Part shown: positions 5,793-13,077 of the stretch, in pieces
How positions within the stretch are numbered: the first letter of the stretch is position 1
How the letters are laid out: every line of letters starts with the position of its first letter
NCBI GenBank assembly: GCA_020850375.1
Contig: JADZET010000245.1
Span: 1 to 15,838 of the forward strand
From: Phycisphaeraceae bacterium
GTDB taxonomy: Bacteria; Planctomycetota; Phycisphaerae; Phycisphaerales; Phycisphaeraceae
Direction of reading: 5' to 3'
DNA: 15,838 bases
Notes under the pieces: generated by a model
The model's input: the letters and a program-made list of their open reading frames with translations, nothing else
What the model was told of the DNA's origin: nothing
The model's database searches: none
Made by a program: the position numbers and the translations under genes

Positions 5793-7549
5793 GTCTGTTT
5801 GCCCCCGGAAGTGACGGGCACAAGCCCCTGACGCTGCGGCCGTACCAGGTCGAGGCAGTCGAGGCGGTCTATCGCCACTTGCGCGAACGGGATGACAACC
5901 CGTGCGTGGTGATCCCCACCGGCGGGGGCAAGACCCCGGTGATCGCCACGATCTGCCGCGATGCCGTGCAGTGCTGGAACGGGCGTGTGCTGATCCTGGC
6001 CCACGTCAAAGAGCTGCTCGAGCAGGCCAGGGACAAGCTTGACCACGTCTGCCCGGACCTGCACGTCGGCATCTACTCGGCGGGGCTGAACCGCCGGGAC
6101 ACAACGCATTCGGTCATCATCGCGGGCATCCAATCGGTCTATCAGAAGGCTGAACAACTCGGGCACTTCGATCTTGTCATCGTCGACGAAGCGCACATGA
6201 TCCCCCCCGGAAGGGACGGCGACGGCATGTACCGCCACTGTCTGGCGGACATGCAGGGAATCAATCCCCACCTGCGCGTCATCGGGCTGACGGCCACGCC
6301 GTTCCGCATGTCCTCGGGTCCGATCTGCGTGCCGCCCCCGGAAGGGATTCTCAATTCGATCTGCTACGAAATCGGCGTCCGCGAGCTGATCCGTGACAGT
6401 TACCTGTCGCCCTTGCGGTCCAAGTCGGGACGGTACAAACCTGACTTCCAGTCGCTGCACGTGCGCGCCGGCGAATTCGTGTCCGACGAGGTCGAGCAGC
6501 TCATGGACCAAGACTCGCTGGTCCAGTCGGCCTGCCGGGAGGTCGTCGACGCCGTGCGCACCGGCGGCCGCAGAGCCTGTCTGGTGTTCGCTTCCGGGGT
6601 CGAGCACGGCAAGCACGTCACGCGCGCCATCGAGCAGATCTCCAAGGGAACTTCCGGGGGCGAATGCGGCTTCATCGACGGTCAGACGCCCATGCTCAAC
6701 CGTGACGAGATGATCCGCCGCTTCCGCGCGGGTGAGTTGACGTATCTGGTCAACGTCAACGTGCTGACCACAGGCTTCGACGCGCCCAACGTCGACTGCG
6801 TGGCTCTGCTGCGGCCCACACTCTCACCAGGGCTCTACTACCAGATGGTGGGGCGAGGCTTCCGCCTGTGCGAGGGCAAGACCGATTGCCTGGTGCTGGA
6901 CTTCGGTGGCAACGTGCTGCGGCACGGCCCCGTGGACGCGATTCGGATCGTGGAAGCACCCGGCAAGGGGTCGGGCGACGCGCCGGCCAAGGAATGCCCG
7001 CAATGCCAGGCGCTCATCGCCTCGGGCTATGCCACGTGCCCAGAGTGTGGCCACGTCTTTCCGCCGCCGGAGCGGCGCACGCATGACGCCACGGCTGACT
7101 CGGCGGGCATCTTGAGCGGTCAGGTCGCCGTCAGCGAGCACCAAGTGCGGCGCGTTTACTACAGCGTCCACGTCAAGCGTGACGCTCCGCCCGACGCTCC
7201 ACGATCAATGCGCGTCGACTACGACGTGGGCTTCTACGACACCCGGTCTGAGTGGATCTGTCTCGAACACGACGGCTACGCGAGGCAGAAGGCCGAGGCA
7301 TGGTGGCGCGCGCGATCAGAACTGCCTGTGCCCGACAACGTGGAGGAGGCGGCAGAGCTGGCCCACGCCGGGGCGCTGGCCGACGTGCGGTCAATCAAGG
7401 TCCGCTCGGTCGCCGGCGAGAAGTATGACCGCATCGTGGACTACGAACTTGGCCCCAAGCCCGACCCCGCCGACCTGAGTCTGCCTGAGCCCAGCCATGT
7501 GCCTGAGTATGCGCCCCTTCCTGGGGCGGACGACGACATCCCGTTTTGA
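5789..7549 (+). CDS. SF2 DEAD/DEAH-type helicase with zinc ribbon and SSB-like C-terminal tip
   Basis: A 586-residue ATP-dependent DNA helicase. It has a LRPYQ motif (16-20), Walker A PTGGGKT (43-49), DEAH (133-136), TAT (168-170) and motif VI QMVGRGFR (352-359). A four-cysteine zinc ribbon follows (Cys403, Cys406, Cys417, Cys420). A C-terminal domain of about 150 residues (VDYDVGFYDTRSEW, GYARQKAEAWW) is one I have seen appended to other phage helicases. The protein ends in Asp-Asp-Asp-Ile-Pro-Phe, identical to the tip of Escherichia coli SSB. Start GTG 5789 overlaps the upstream stop (GTGA). Its likely role is duplex unwinding at the origin or during recombination, loading or working with the downstream primase. 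The gene holds four exact CCCCCGGAA copies. Confidence 0.93.
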   Translation: MSLFAPGSDGHKPLTLRPYQVEAVEAVYRHLRERDDNPCVVIPTGGGKTPVIATICRDAVQCWNGRVLILAHVKELLEQARDKLDHVCPDLHVGIYSAGLNRRDTTHSVIIAGIQSVYQKAEQLGHFDLVIVDEAHMIPPGRDGDGMYRHCLADMQGINPHLRVIGLTATPFRMSSGPICVPPPEGILNSICYEIGVRELIRDSYLSPLRSKSGRYKPDFQSLHVRAGEFVSDEVEQLMDQDSLVQSACREVVDAVRTGGRRACLVFASGVEHGKHVTRAIEQISKGTSGGECGFIDGQTPMLNRDEMIRRFRAGELTYLVNVNVLTTGFDAPNVDCVALLRPTLSPGLYYQMVGRGFRLCEGKTDCLVLDFGGNVLRHGPVDAIRIVEAPGKGSGDAPAKECPQCQALIASGYATCPECGHVFPPPERRTHDATADSAGILSGQVAVSEHQVRRVYYSVHVKRDAPPDAPRSMRVDYDVGFYDTRSEWICLEHDGYARQKAEAWWRARSELPVPDNVEEAAELAHAGALADVRSIKVRSVAGEKYDRIVDYELGPKPDPADLSLPEPSHVPEYAPLPGADDDIPF

Positions 7550-7569
7550 AAGAGCGAACCGGGCCAACC

Positions 7570-9528
7570 ATGAACCTGCGCGACGCCGCCATCTCGTACC
7601 AGCAGGCCAGTCTGGCCGTGCTGCCCGCTAAGCGCACCGAAAAGCGCCCGGCGGTCGGTGCCTGGAGGCAGTATCGGGATCGAGCGCCGACCGAGGCGGA
7701 GGTTAACGCCTGGTTCGCCAACGAACATGACGCTCTGTGCATCCTCTGCGGCAGGGTGTCAGGCAATACCGAGATCATCGACTTCGACGCCGGCGGCGAG
7801 CTCTTCCGGGGGTGGCGGGAACGCATTCCGCCGGCGCTGCGCGACAGACTGGCGGTGGAGCGAACCCCTTCCGGGGGCTATCACGTCGTCTACCGCTGCG
7901 AGACGGATATCTGCGGCAACCTGAAACTCGCCCAGCGCCGCCAAGCCGACGGCAAGGTGGTCACGCTCATCGAGACGCGCGGCGAGGGCGGGTTGTTCCT
8001 GTGCGCGCCGACCCCCAGCTACGAGCTGATCCAGGGCGATCTGTGCAACTTGCCTGTGCTCACCGAGGCCGAGCGCGACTCGCTCCTACAGGTCGCGTGG
8101 GAGCTCAACGAGTACGTCCCGCCGGTGATCGACGGCGCGAAGGCGACGCCTGCGTTCGATTCGGCTGTGCGGCCCGGCGACGAGTTCAACACCCGTGGTG
8201 ACCCCCGGAAGGTGCTTGAGCGGCACGGATGGTCGTGCGTCAAAGGCGGCGACAACGAGTACTGGCGTCGGCCCGGCAAATCGCACGGCTGGTCGGCGAC
8301 CTTGAAGGAACGGGTCTTCTACGTCTTCAGCGCCAACGCCGATCCCTTCGCCCCCGGAACGGCCTATTCGCCATTTGCCGTCTATTGCCTGCTCGAACAC
8401 GACGGCGACTGGTCACGCGCCGCCTCGACCTTGCGGGGACAAGGCTACGGATCGCCGCCGTTGTCAGGCACTCCACCACTAGCCAGTGCTGCGCCAGCAA
8501 AGCTCGAACCGCTGACCGTCCGCGAGCTGGTGGGTAAGTATCCCGAGCTGCGCAAGCCCGTTATCCACGGCCTGCTGCGCCAGGGCGAGACGATGAACCT
8601 GATCTCGGCCCCGAAGATGGGCAAGAGCTGGCTCGTCACGGACCTGGCCCTGGCCATCGCCACAGGCCGGGATTGGCTCGGACAGTTCCGCTGCGAACGC
8701 GGCGACGTGCTGATCCTGGACAACGAGCTCCATGAGGAAACCAGTGCCCACCGCATCCCCAAAGTCGCCAATGCGCGGGGCATCCCAACCGACGCCTACG
8801 CCGACCACGTGTGGGTCCAGAACCTGCGCGGTTGCCTGCAGGACGTGTTCTCCCTGGGGGACTACTTCGGCGGGCTCAAACCTGGGCGGTTCAAGGTGAT
8901 CATCCTCGACGCCTTCTACCGGTTCATGCCGCGCGACATGGACGAGAACGACAACGGCACGATGGCCTCGCTCTACAACCACATCGACCGCTACGCCGAC
9001 CTGCTTGGCTGCTCTTTTGTGCTGATCCACCACACCACCAAGGGCAACCAGTCGGCCAAGAACGTCACTGACGTGGGAGCTGGCGCCGGCAGCCAGAGCC
9101 GGGCTACCGATACGCACATGATCCTGCGCGCTCATGACGAAGACGACGCGGTGGTGCTGGACGCCGCCGTGCGCTCCTGGCCGCCGGTCGCCCCACGCTG
9201 CCTGCGGTGGTCGTTCCCGATCTGGTCGCCGGCGGACGACCTTGACCCGGCGCAGCTCAAGGGCGATGGCGGCAAGAAACGCGGCGAGCAGAAGGAAGAG
9301 TGGACGCCCCAGGCGTTCGTCGATGCCTTCGTCGATGACAAGCCGGCCACGCGCTCGTCGCTGATTTCCAAGGCGGTGCAAGCCGGCCTCTCTCGGTGGG
9401 CCGCTGACAACCTGCTGCGCATGGCCGACGCCGACGGGCTGATGCACCGCGAAGGCACCGGCAGCCGCACCGCACCGTTCCTGTACCGGCTCGCCGCTCC
9501 GCCACCGCAGGAGAAGCACGAGCCATGA
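7570..9528 (+). CDS. Primase-polymerase fused to RepA-type hexameric ATPase/helicase
   Basis: A 652-residue bifunctional replication protein. The N-terminal Prim-Pol domain (about 1-180) shows the catalytic DFD (Asp71, Asp73) and SGGYHVVYR (His105). A linker segment (about 205-295, RKVLERHGWSCVKGGDNEYWR and a YSPFAVYCLLEHDGDW stretch) is typical of phage primases. The C-terminal RepA/RecA-type ATPase has Walker A SAPKMGKSW (346-353), Walker B VIILDAFYR (Asp447) and the HHTTKG segment near 480. A helical tail may be a winged helix. It is expected to synthesise primers and unwind DNA at the phage origin. The start could also be TTG 7546 (TTGA overlap with the helicase stop); ATG 7570 is preferred although its ribosome site is weak. 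A repeat array begins 6 bases after its stop. Confidence 0.92.
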   Translation: MNLRDAAISYQQASLAVLPAKRTEKRPAVGAWRQYRDRAPTEAEVNAWFANEHDALCILCGRVSGNTEIIDFDAGGELFRGWRERIPPALRDRLAVERTPSGGYHVVYRCETDICGNLKLAQRRQADGKVVTLIETRGEGGLFLCAPTPSYELIQGDLCNLPVLTEAERDSLLQVAWELNEYVPPVIDGAKATPAFDSAVRPGDEFNTRGDPRKVLERHGWSCVKGGDNEYWRRPGKSHGWSATLKERVFYVFSANADPFAPGTAYSPFAVYCLLEHDGDWSRAASTLRGQGYGSPPLSGTPPLASAAPAKLEPLTVRELVGKYPELRKPVIHGLLRQGETMNLISAPKMGKSWLVTDLALAIATGRDWLGQFRCERGDVLILDNELHEETSAHRIPKVANARGIPTDAYADHVWVQNLRGCLQDVFSLGDYFGGLKPGRFKVIILDAFYRFMPRDMDENDNGTMASLYNHIDRYADLLGCSFVLIHHTTKGNQSAKNVTDVGAGAGSQSRATDTHMILRAHDEDDAVVLDAAVRSWPPVAPRCLRWSFPIWSPADDLDPAQLKGDGGKKRGEQKEEWTPQAFVDAFVDDKPATRSSLISKAVQAGLSRWAADNLLRMADADGLMHREGTGSRTAPFLYRLAAPPPQEKHEP

Positions 9529-9533
9529 GCGAA

Positions 9534-9676
9534 TGTTTTGTGGATACGTTTGTGCGCACAAATCAATGCCTGTGGCTGATTGTTTTGTGCGCCCAAACCA
9601 GCGCACAAAAGTCAAGCCGCACGCCTTGTTCGATTTGTTTTGTGCGCCCCCTAAAGGGGCGCACACAAAACAATCG
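9534..9676. repeat. TTTTGTGCGC repeat array (candidate origin or operator)
   Basis: Six related sites lie in 143 bases: TTTTGTGG at 9536-9543; the perfect 14-bp palindrome TTTGTGCGCACAAA at 9549-9562; ATTGTTTTGTGCGCCC at 9579-9594; GCGCACAAAA at 9601-9610; TTTGTTTTGTGCGCCCC at 9634-9650; and its inverted partner at 9656-9676. The stretch is visibly richer in A and T than its surroundings. It begins right after the primase stop, and the next gene (9729-10085) reads toward it. Iteron-like repeats beside a replication initiator suggest an origin. Binding sites for a regulator controlling the leftward gene or read-through from the replication genes are equally possible. The overlapping open frame from 9525 reads through the inverted repeats and the leftward gene and is not a gene. 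Confidence 0.7.
9631..9676. other. Long hairpin at the right end of the repeat array
   Basis: Bases 9641-9650 (TGTGCGCCCC) pair perfectly with 9656-9665 around a CTAAA loop. Pairing continues outward, with small bulges, to 9631 and 9676 (CGATT at the base). No T tract directly follows on the plus strand, so it is not a textbook terminator. Its position between convergent genes would still suit transcription stopping in both directions. It may also be an inverted pair of the repeat units, acting as a double binding site. Confidence 0.6.
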
Positions 9677-9728
9677 AACGGCCAGGCGTGCCCCGCAAGC
9701 CGGAGCATGCCCACAGGTCAGTCGCGGC

Positions 9729-10085
9729 TCAGTCGGCCTGCTTCCTGGAGAGGAACTCGGTGAGCTGGCGAACCTGCTTACGCAGCTCGGTTACCTCGTC
9801 ACGGAGGGCTTTGATCTCCGGTACAGCGATCTCACGGACCGCTCGTCGGGCGTTGAGGCGGTTGGCCATGATGTCGAAAAAGCGCGTTCGGCCAGGATCG
9901 TTGACGTCGCAGCTGCGAACGCGGCTGCCCATGAACTCCTTGCACACGCCGTCCTCGTCGAGCCTCTGTCCGTCCCGCTTCATGATGCGGTCTGGAATCT
10001 TCCGGATGGGGTACGCCGCCAGGACCGTGCCATCGTTATCCGAGATCACGGTGTAGTAAACGGGACGTCTGCGCTGTCGTCGCAT
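9729..10085 (-). CDS. Small basic protein with C-terminal coiled coil, unknown function
   Basis: A 118-residue protein that I do not recognise. The N-terminus is very basic (MRRQRRRP), followed by a short beta-like region (VYYTVISDNDGTVLAAYPI) and a middle with CKEFMGSRVRSCDVNDPGRTRFF. The last 35 residues form a leucine-zipper-like heptad pattern (IKALRDEVTELRKQVRQLTEFL). Start ATG 10085 has GGGAGG about 6 bases upstream. It is the only leftward gene between the replication genes and the methyltransferase. It reads toward the TTTTGTGCGC array, whose nearest repeat is about 50 bases past its stop. A dimeric DNA-binding protein would fit the basic end and zipper, but this is a guess. Confidence 0.72.
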   Translation of the reverse strand: MRRQRRRPVYYTVISDNDGTVLAAYPIRKIPDRIMKRDGQRLDEDGVCKEFMGSRVRSCDVNDPGRTRFFDIMANRLNARRAVREIAVPEIKALRDEVTELRKQVRQLTEFLSRKQAD

Positions 10086-10362
10086 TCGTGCCTCCCTGTT
10101 CTAGTCGCGAGCGTCGCTTGCCGTGTGGTGTCGGCCAAGCCGCCACGGCTTCGCCCACGTTGGCCCACGTCCCGTCCCCCGAAAGACGGTTGGCCAAACC
10201 TACCACCCAACGCCCCGGCCCGACACGGGCGAAACAGGGCGAAGTCTACGGGGGTGCCAGAGTGGCAGAGGTCAATGGTTCCTCCCTGGCATCCGGCGGC
10301 CGGAGATGGCGGCGGGAACGGCGGCCGTAGCGGACTGACTTTCTTTCGTGAAAGGAATCCCC
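10086..10362. promoter_or_regulatory. Divergent intergenic region upstream of the methyltransferase
   Basis: A gap of 277 bases between a leftward and a rightward gene, so both promoters should be here, though no convincing -35/-10 pair is visible. It holds AAGCCGccaCGGCTT (10137-10151), a perfect 6-bp inverted repeat with a 3-base loop, flanked by GGCCA and TGGCC, and a further TTGGCCAA palindrome near 10191. AAAGGA at 10351-10356 is the ribosome site for ATG 10363. Open frames across the region look like chance frames of GC-rich DNA. Confidence 0.4.
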
Positions 10363-11796
10363 ATGAACATCGAATTGCGTGACATCGATCAGGTCAAGCC
10401 GTACCCCGGCAACCCCCGGAGCAATGACGATGCGGTAGACGCCGTGGCGGCGTCACTCCGCGAGTTTGGGTTCCGCCAACCCATCGTGGTGGACGGTGAG
10501 GGGGTCATCATCGTCGGCCACACCCGCTGGAAGGCGGCCAAGAAGCTGGGTCTGGCGAAGGTGCCGGTGCACGTCGCCACCGATCTCAGCGAAGCGCAGG
10601 TCAAGGCGTACCGCATCGCCGACAATCAGACGGCGGCCATCGCCGATTGGGACTACGAACTGCTGCCCATCGAGTTGTCGGCGCTGCAGGAGATGAACTT
10701 CGACCTGGGCCTGCTGGGCTTCGACCAGGAGGAGCTGGCGCGGCTGATGAGCGGCGACGTGCAGCAGGGCCTGACCGATCCCGACGACATCCCCGCGCCC
10801 CCGGACGAGGCGACGACGCGCCTGGGCGATGTGTGGGTGCTTGGGAATCACCGCCTGCTCTGCGGCGACAGCAGCAAGCCGGAGGATGTGGACCGGCTAC
10901 TCGACGGCGCGGTGGTCCACCTGTGCAATACCGATCCGCCATACAACGTGAGGGTCGAGCCGCGCAGCAACAACGCCATCGCCGCCGGCATCACCTCCTT
11001 CTCCCGGCGCGAAGACCTGCAATGCGAGCGGTCGAAGTCCGAGCGGGGTCGGCGGGACCGCGAACGACTAACCAAGAAGATGCACCATCAAGGGCTGGAC
11101 TTGGCCCGCCATCCGGAAAAGTCCAAGGCCACACATGCCAAGATGCGCGCCAAGGACCGTCCGCTGGCCAATGACTTCGTGAGCGACGAAGAGTTCGACC
11201 ACTTGCTGGACGCCTGGTTCGGCAATATCACCCGCGTGCTCACCCCCGGAAGGGGCTTCTACATCTGGGGCGGCTACGCCAATTGCGGTAACTACCCGCC
11301 GGTGCTCAAGAAGCACGAGTTGTATTTCTCGCAGGCGATCATCTGGGTCAAAGAGCACCCCGTACTGACCCGCAAGGACTTCATGGGCAACCATGAATGG
11401 TGTTTCTATGGCTGGCGCGAGGGCGCGGGCCACAAGTTCTACGGCCCCAACAACGTCCCCGACGTCTGGTCGGTCAAGAAGGTCAATCCGCAGTCGATGG
11501 TCCACCTCACCGAAAAGCCCGTCGAGTTGGCGGTGCGGGCGATGCAGTACTCGTCTGTTGCCGGGGAGAACGTACTGGACCTCTTCGGCGGATCGGGTTC
11601 GACGCTCATCGCCGCCGAACAGACAGGCCGGCGGGCGTTCCTGATGGAGCTCGATCCGCTCTACTGCGATGTGATCGTGCAGCGCTGGGAGAAATTCACG
11701 GGGCGGAAGGCGGATCGTGTCGCCGGTGGCGAAACAGACATGCCGGAGAAAACCCCAGCGGCTGTGGCTGGGGTGAGTGATGCGGAGGCTGAGTGA
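10363..11796 (+). CDS. ParB-like nuclease domain fused to beta-class DNA methyltransferase
   Basis: A 477-residue phage-type orphan methyltransferase. The N-terminal ParB/Srx-like domain (about 5-95) includes VKPYPGNPR, GHTRWKAAKKLG and YRIADNQT. The methylase part has motif IV DPPY at 191-194 before the S-adenosylmethionine-binding motif (VLDLFGGSGST, 405-414), the beta-class order used by N6-adenine or N4-cytosine enzymes. About 75 residues rich in Arg, Lys and His (195-270) sit between DPPY and the next conserved segment and may form the target-recognition part. No restriction gene lies beside it, so it may protect phage DNA or regulate. ATG 10363 is chosen over GTG 10348 because AAAGGA is correctly spaced. 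The last bases carry a hairpin that serves as a leftward terminator. Confidence 0.93.
   Translation: MNIELRDIDQVKPYPGNPRSNDDAVDAVAASLREFGFRQPIVVDGEGVIIVGHTRWKAAKKLGLAKVPVHVATDLSEAQVKAYRIADNQTAAIADWDYELLPIELSALQEMNFDLGLLGFDQEELARLMSGDVQQGLTDPDDIPAPPDEATTRLGDVWVLGNHRLLCGDSSKPEDVDRLLDGAVVHLCNTDPPYNVRVEPRSNNAIAAGITSFSRREDLQCERSKSERGRRDRERLTKKMHHQGLDLARHPEKSKATHAKMRAKDRPLANDFVSDEEFDHLLDAWFGNITRVLTPGRGFYIWGGYANCGNYPPVLKKHELYFSQAIIWVKEHPVLTRKDFMGNHEWCFYGWREGAGHKFYGPNNVPDVWSVKKVNPQSMVHLTEKPVELAVRAMQYSSVAGENVLDLFGGSGSTLIAAEQTGRRAFLMELDPLYCDVIVQRWEKFTGRKADRVAGGETDMPEKTPAAVAGVSDAEAE
11748..11774 (-). terminator. Intrinsic terminator for the leftward three-gene unit
   Basis: ACCCCAGC (11752-11759) and GCTGGGGT (11767-11774) form a perfect 8-bp stem with a 7-base loop. 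Read on the minus strand, the stem is followed by TTTTC, the form of a rho-independent terminator. It begins 25 bases after the stop of the last leftward gene. It lies inside the coding region of the convergent methyltransferase, whose own stop is only 2 bases from that of the leftward gene. Confidence 0.7.
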
Positions 11797-11798
11797 TG

Positions 11799-12200
11799 CT
11801 AAATAGTCTCGGATTCACCTTCCGGCGGCGCGGGGCGGTACTCGGGCGGGCAGCCCTCGATGATCGCGTAGAACTCGGTCAGGGCGTGCTCGTAGAAGGC
11901 TGTCTTGTAGCCGTCCTCGACGTAGTTGACGCGCCCCTGGCCCGTGAACATGCCGCGCTCTTTCAAGAGCTCCAGCGCCACGTTCACCTGCGTGTACGGC
12001 GCTTCAATGGCGTCGGCGAGCGCCGTCATCGTCACGCCCTGGTCCAGGTGCTCATCGATGGAGGCAGCCACCTTCTTGAAAACGTCCGCCGAGCAGCGGT
12101 GGGCGTACTCGCGGCCGTCGGGGAGCTTGACGTATCGCTCCAGCGCTCCTCCGCGCGTTGCCCGGAACTTGATGTCTCGATTCTCAATGCTGCGCCGCAT
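11799..12200 (-). CDS. Small protein with winged-helix-like segment, unknown function
   Basis: A 133-residue protein, last gene of the leftward trio. I do not recognise the family. The N-terminal third is basic with beta character (IKFRATRGGALERYVKLPDGREY). The middle (about 38-90) looks like a winged helix: ADVFKKVAASIDEHLDQG, then TALADAIEAPYTQVNVAL, then LLKERGMFTGQGRVNYV. The C-terminus is acidic and Pro-rich. Start ATG 12200 has AGGGAG about 7 bases upstream. It begins 3 bases after the stop of the HARE-HTH gene, so the two are co-translated. A DNA-binding regulator is likely but unproven. Confidence 0.78.
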   Translation of the reverse strand: MRRSIENRDIKFRATRGGALERYVKLPDGREYAHRCSADVFKKVAASIDEHLDQGVTMTALADAIEAPYTQVNVALELLKERGMFTGQGRVNYVEDGYKTAFYEHALTEFYAIIEGCPPEYRPAPPEGESETI

Positions 12201-12203
12201 GGT

Positions 12204-12605
12204 TCACGCTCCCTTGGCCAGGGTGAATCGCCCGCGCTCGACCTTGCGGAACCGGGCGTTGGCGCCCTTGGTTTGAATCTCGCGGTGGATGGCGGCGTAG
12301 ATCGTCGCGTGCGGGGTCTTGCCGCCGGTCTTCCAAAGTCCCTTGTCGAGCATCGTCTGGACGATGTCTTTGCACCGCATGGGTCCCCCGGAAGCCTTGA
12401 GGACCTGGGCGGCGGCGTCCAGACCGCTGGGCTTCTTGGTCTTGGGTGGCTTGGGCACCGCGCCGGTCGCTTGGCTGGCGCGAGCCTCCGCCGGCGCTGC
12501 CTTGCGGGTCTTGTCCGCCTTGCGGGGCTTCTTGGCCGTCTTGCCGACCTTGTCCGGCCTAACGGCCACAAAGACACTCTTGAGGTTCACGTCGCGCTTC
12601 TTCAT
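12204..12605 (-). CDS. HARE-HTH domain protein with histone-H1-like basic region
   Basis: A 133-residue protein. Residues about 61-130 match the HARE-HTH winged helix (LDAAAQVLKASGGPM, KDIVQTMLDKGLW, TPHATIYAAIHREI, FRKVERGRFTLA). Residues about 18-60 are rich in Lys, Ala and Pro (AKKPRKADKTRKAAPAE), resembling histone-H1-like tails. ATG 12605 is chosen because AAAGGAG lies 8 bases upstream; ATG 12626 would place that site inside the gene. In the literature the HARE-HTH domain has been proposed to link DNA binding with DNA modification, so the nearby methyltransferase is suggestive. A nucleoid-like or chromatin-like regulator is inferred. A CCCCCGGAA copy lies antisense within it at 12385. 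Confidence 0.87.
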   Translation of the reverse strand: MKKRDVNLKSVFVAVRPDKVGKTAKKPRKADKTRKAAPAEARASQATGAVPKPPKTKKPSGLDAAAQVLKASGGPMRCKDIVQTMLDKGLWKTGGKTPHATIYAAIHREIQTKGANARFRKVERGRFTLAKGA

Positions 12606-12668
12606 CGGATGGACTCCTTTGGCCATGTTGGTGTGGTAGGGCTGGCCAGGCCCGATGCTTCCGGCGGT

Positions 12669-12944
12669 TCACTCCGCGAAGCGCTGAAGCTCGCGGTAGT
12701 AGTCGTGGATCATGCTGTTGGTGCCGCGCACGCCGTCGCAGCGGCGCTGGACCTCCTCGGCGACTTTGAAAAGCTCGTCGTCGCTGATGCGTGCGGGCAG
12801 GTCCCAGGTCTTCCAGGTCTGCTCGCCACCCCCCGGAAGTGGGTCGCGGAGGATGCTGTCGATCCGGATGGTGGTGCTGCCGGGGGCACGCTCGATGGCC
12901 ACGCGCCCGGCGCTGCCTTCGAGTTCAATCCGCGTGGTTCGCAT
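12669..12944 (-). CDS. Small hypothetical protein, first gene of the leftward trio
   Basis: A 91-residue protein that I do not recognise. The first half looks like a beta sheet (TRIELEGSAGRVAIERA, TTIRIDSIL). The second half is helical (DDELFKVAEEVQRRCDGVRG, MIHDYYRELQRF). There is no signal peptide or membrane segment. Start ATG 12944 has AAGGAG about 7 bases upstream. It is followed after 63 bases by the HARE-HTH gene. A CCCCCGGAA copy lies at 12830, antisense to the gene. Confidence 0.78.
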   Translation of the reverse strand: MRTTRIELEGSAGRVAIERAPGSTTIRIDSILRDPLPGGGEQTWKTWDLPARISDDELFKVAEEVQRRCDGVRGTNSMIHDYYRELQRFAE

Positions 12945-13077
12945 GGTCTATCTCCTTGTGAATACTGTCGTTACACACACATTCAGCCATCCGTTTCGCC
13001 CGCCAGCAAGGCCAATCTGGCGAATGTGGGCAACTTTCCGCGTTGCGCATGCGGCGATGTGGGCGGGGGTTACGGCA

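Noticed and set aside
9631..9676. Classical rho-independent terminator after the primase gene
   Set aside because: The hairpin is strong but no T run follows on the plus strand; it is recorded only as a hairpin and part of the repeat array.
10249..10310. Stretch resembling the start of a Leu/Ser-type tRNA (GTGCCAGAGTGGCAGAGG)
   Set aside because: No matching acceptor stem, anticodon arm or T-arm could be formed downstream.
9525..10382. Plus-strand open frame starting at the end of the primase gene
   Set aside because: It crosses the inverted-repeat array and the whole leftward coiled-coil gene, giving a product with no coherent fold; the array and the leftward gene explain the region better.
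10363..11796. Restriction-modification or other defence system
   Set aside because: No restriction endonuclease or accessory gene flanks the methyltransferase, and its ParB fusion is typical of phage orphan enzymes.
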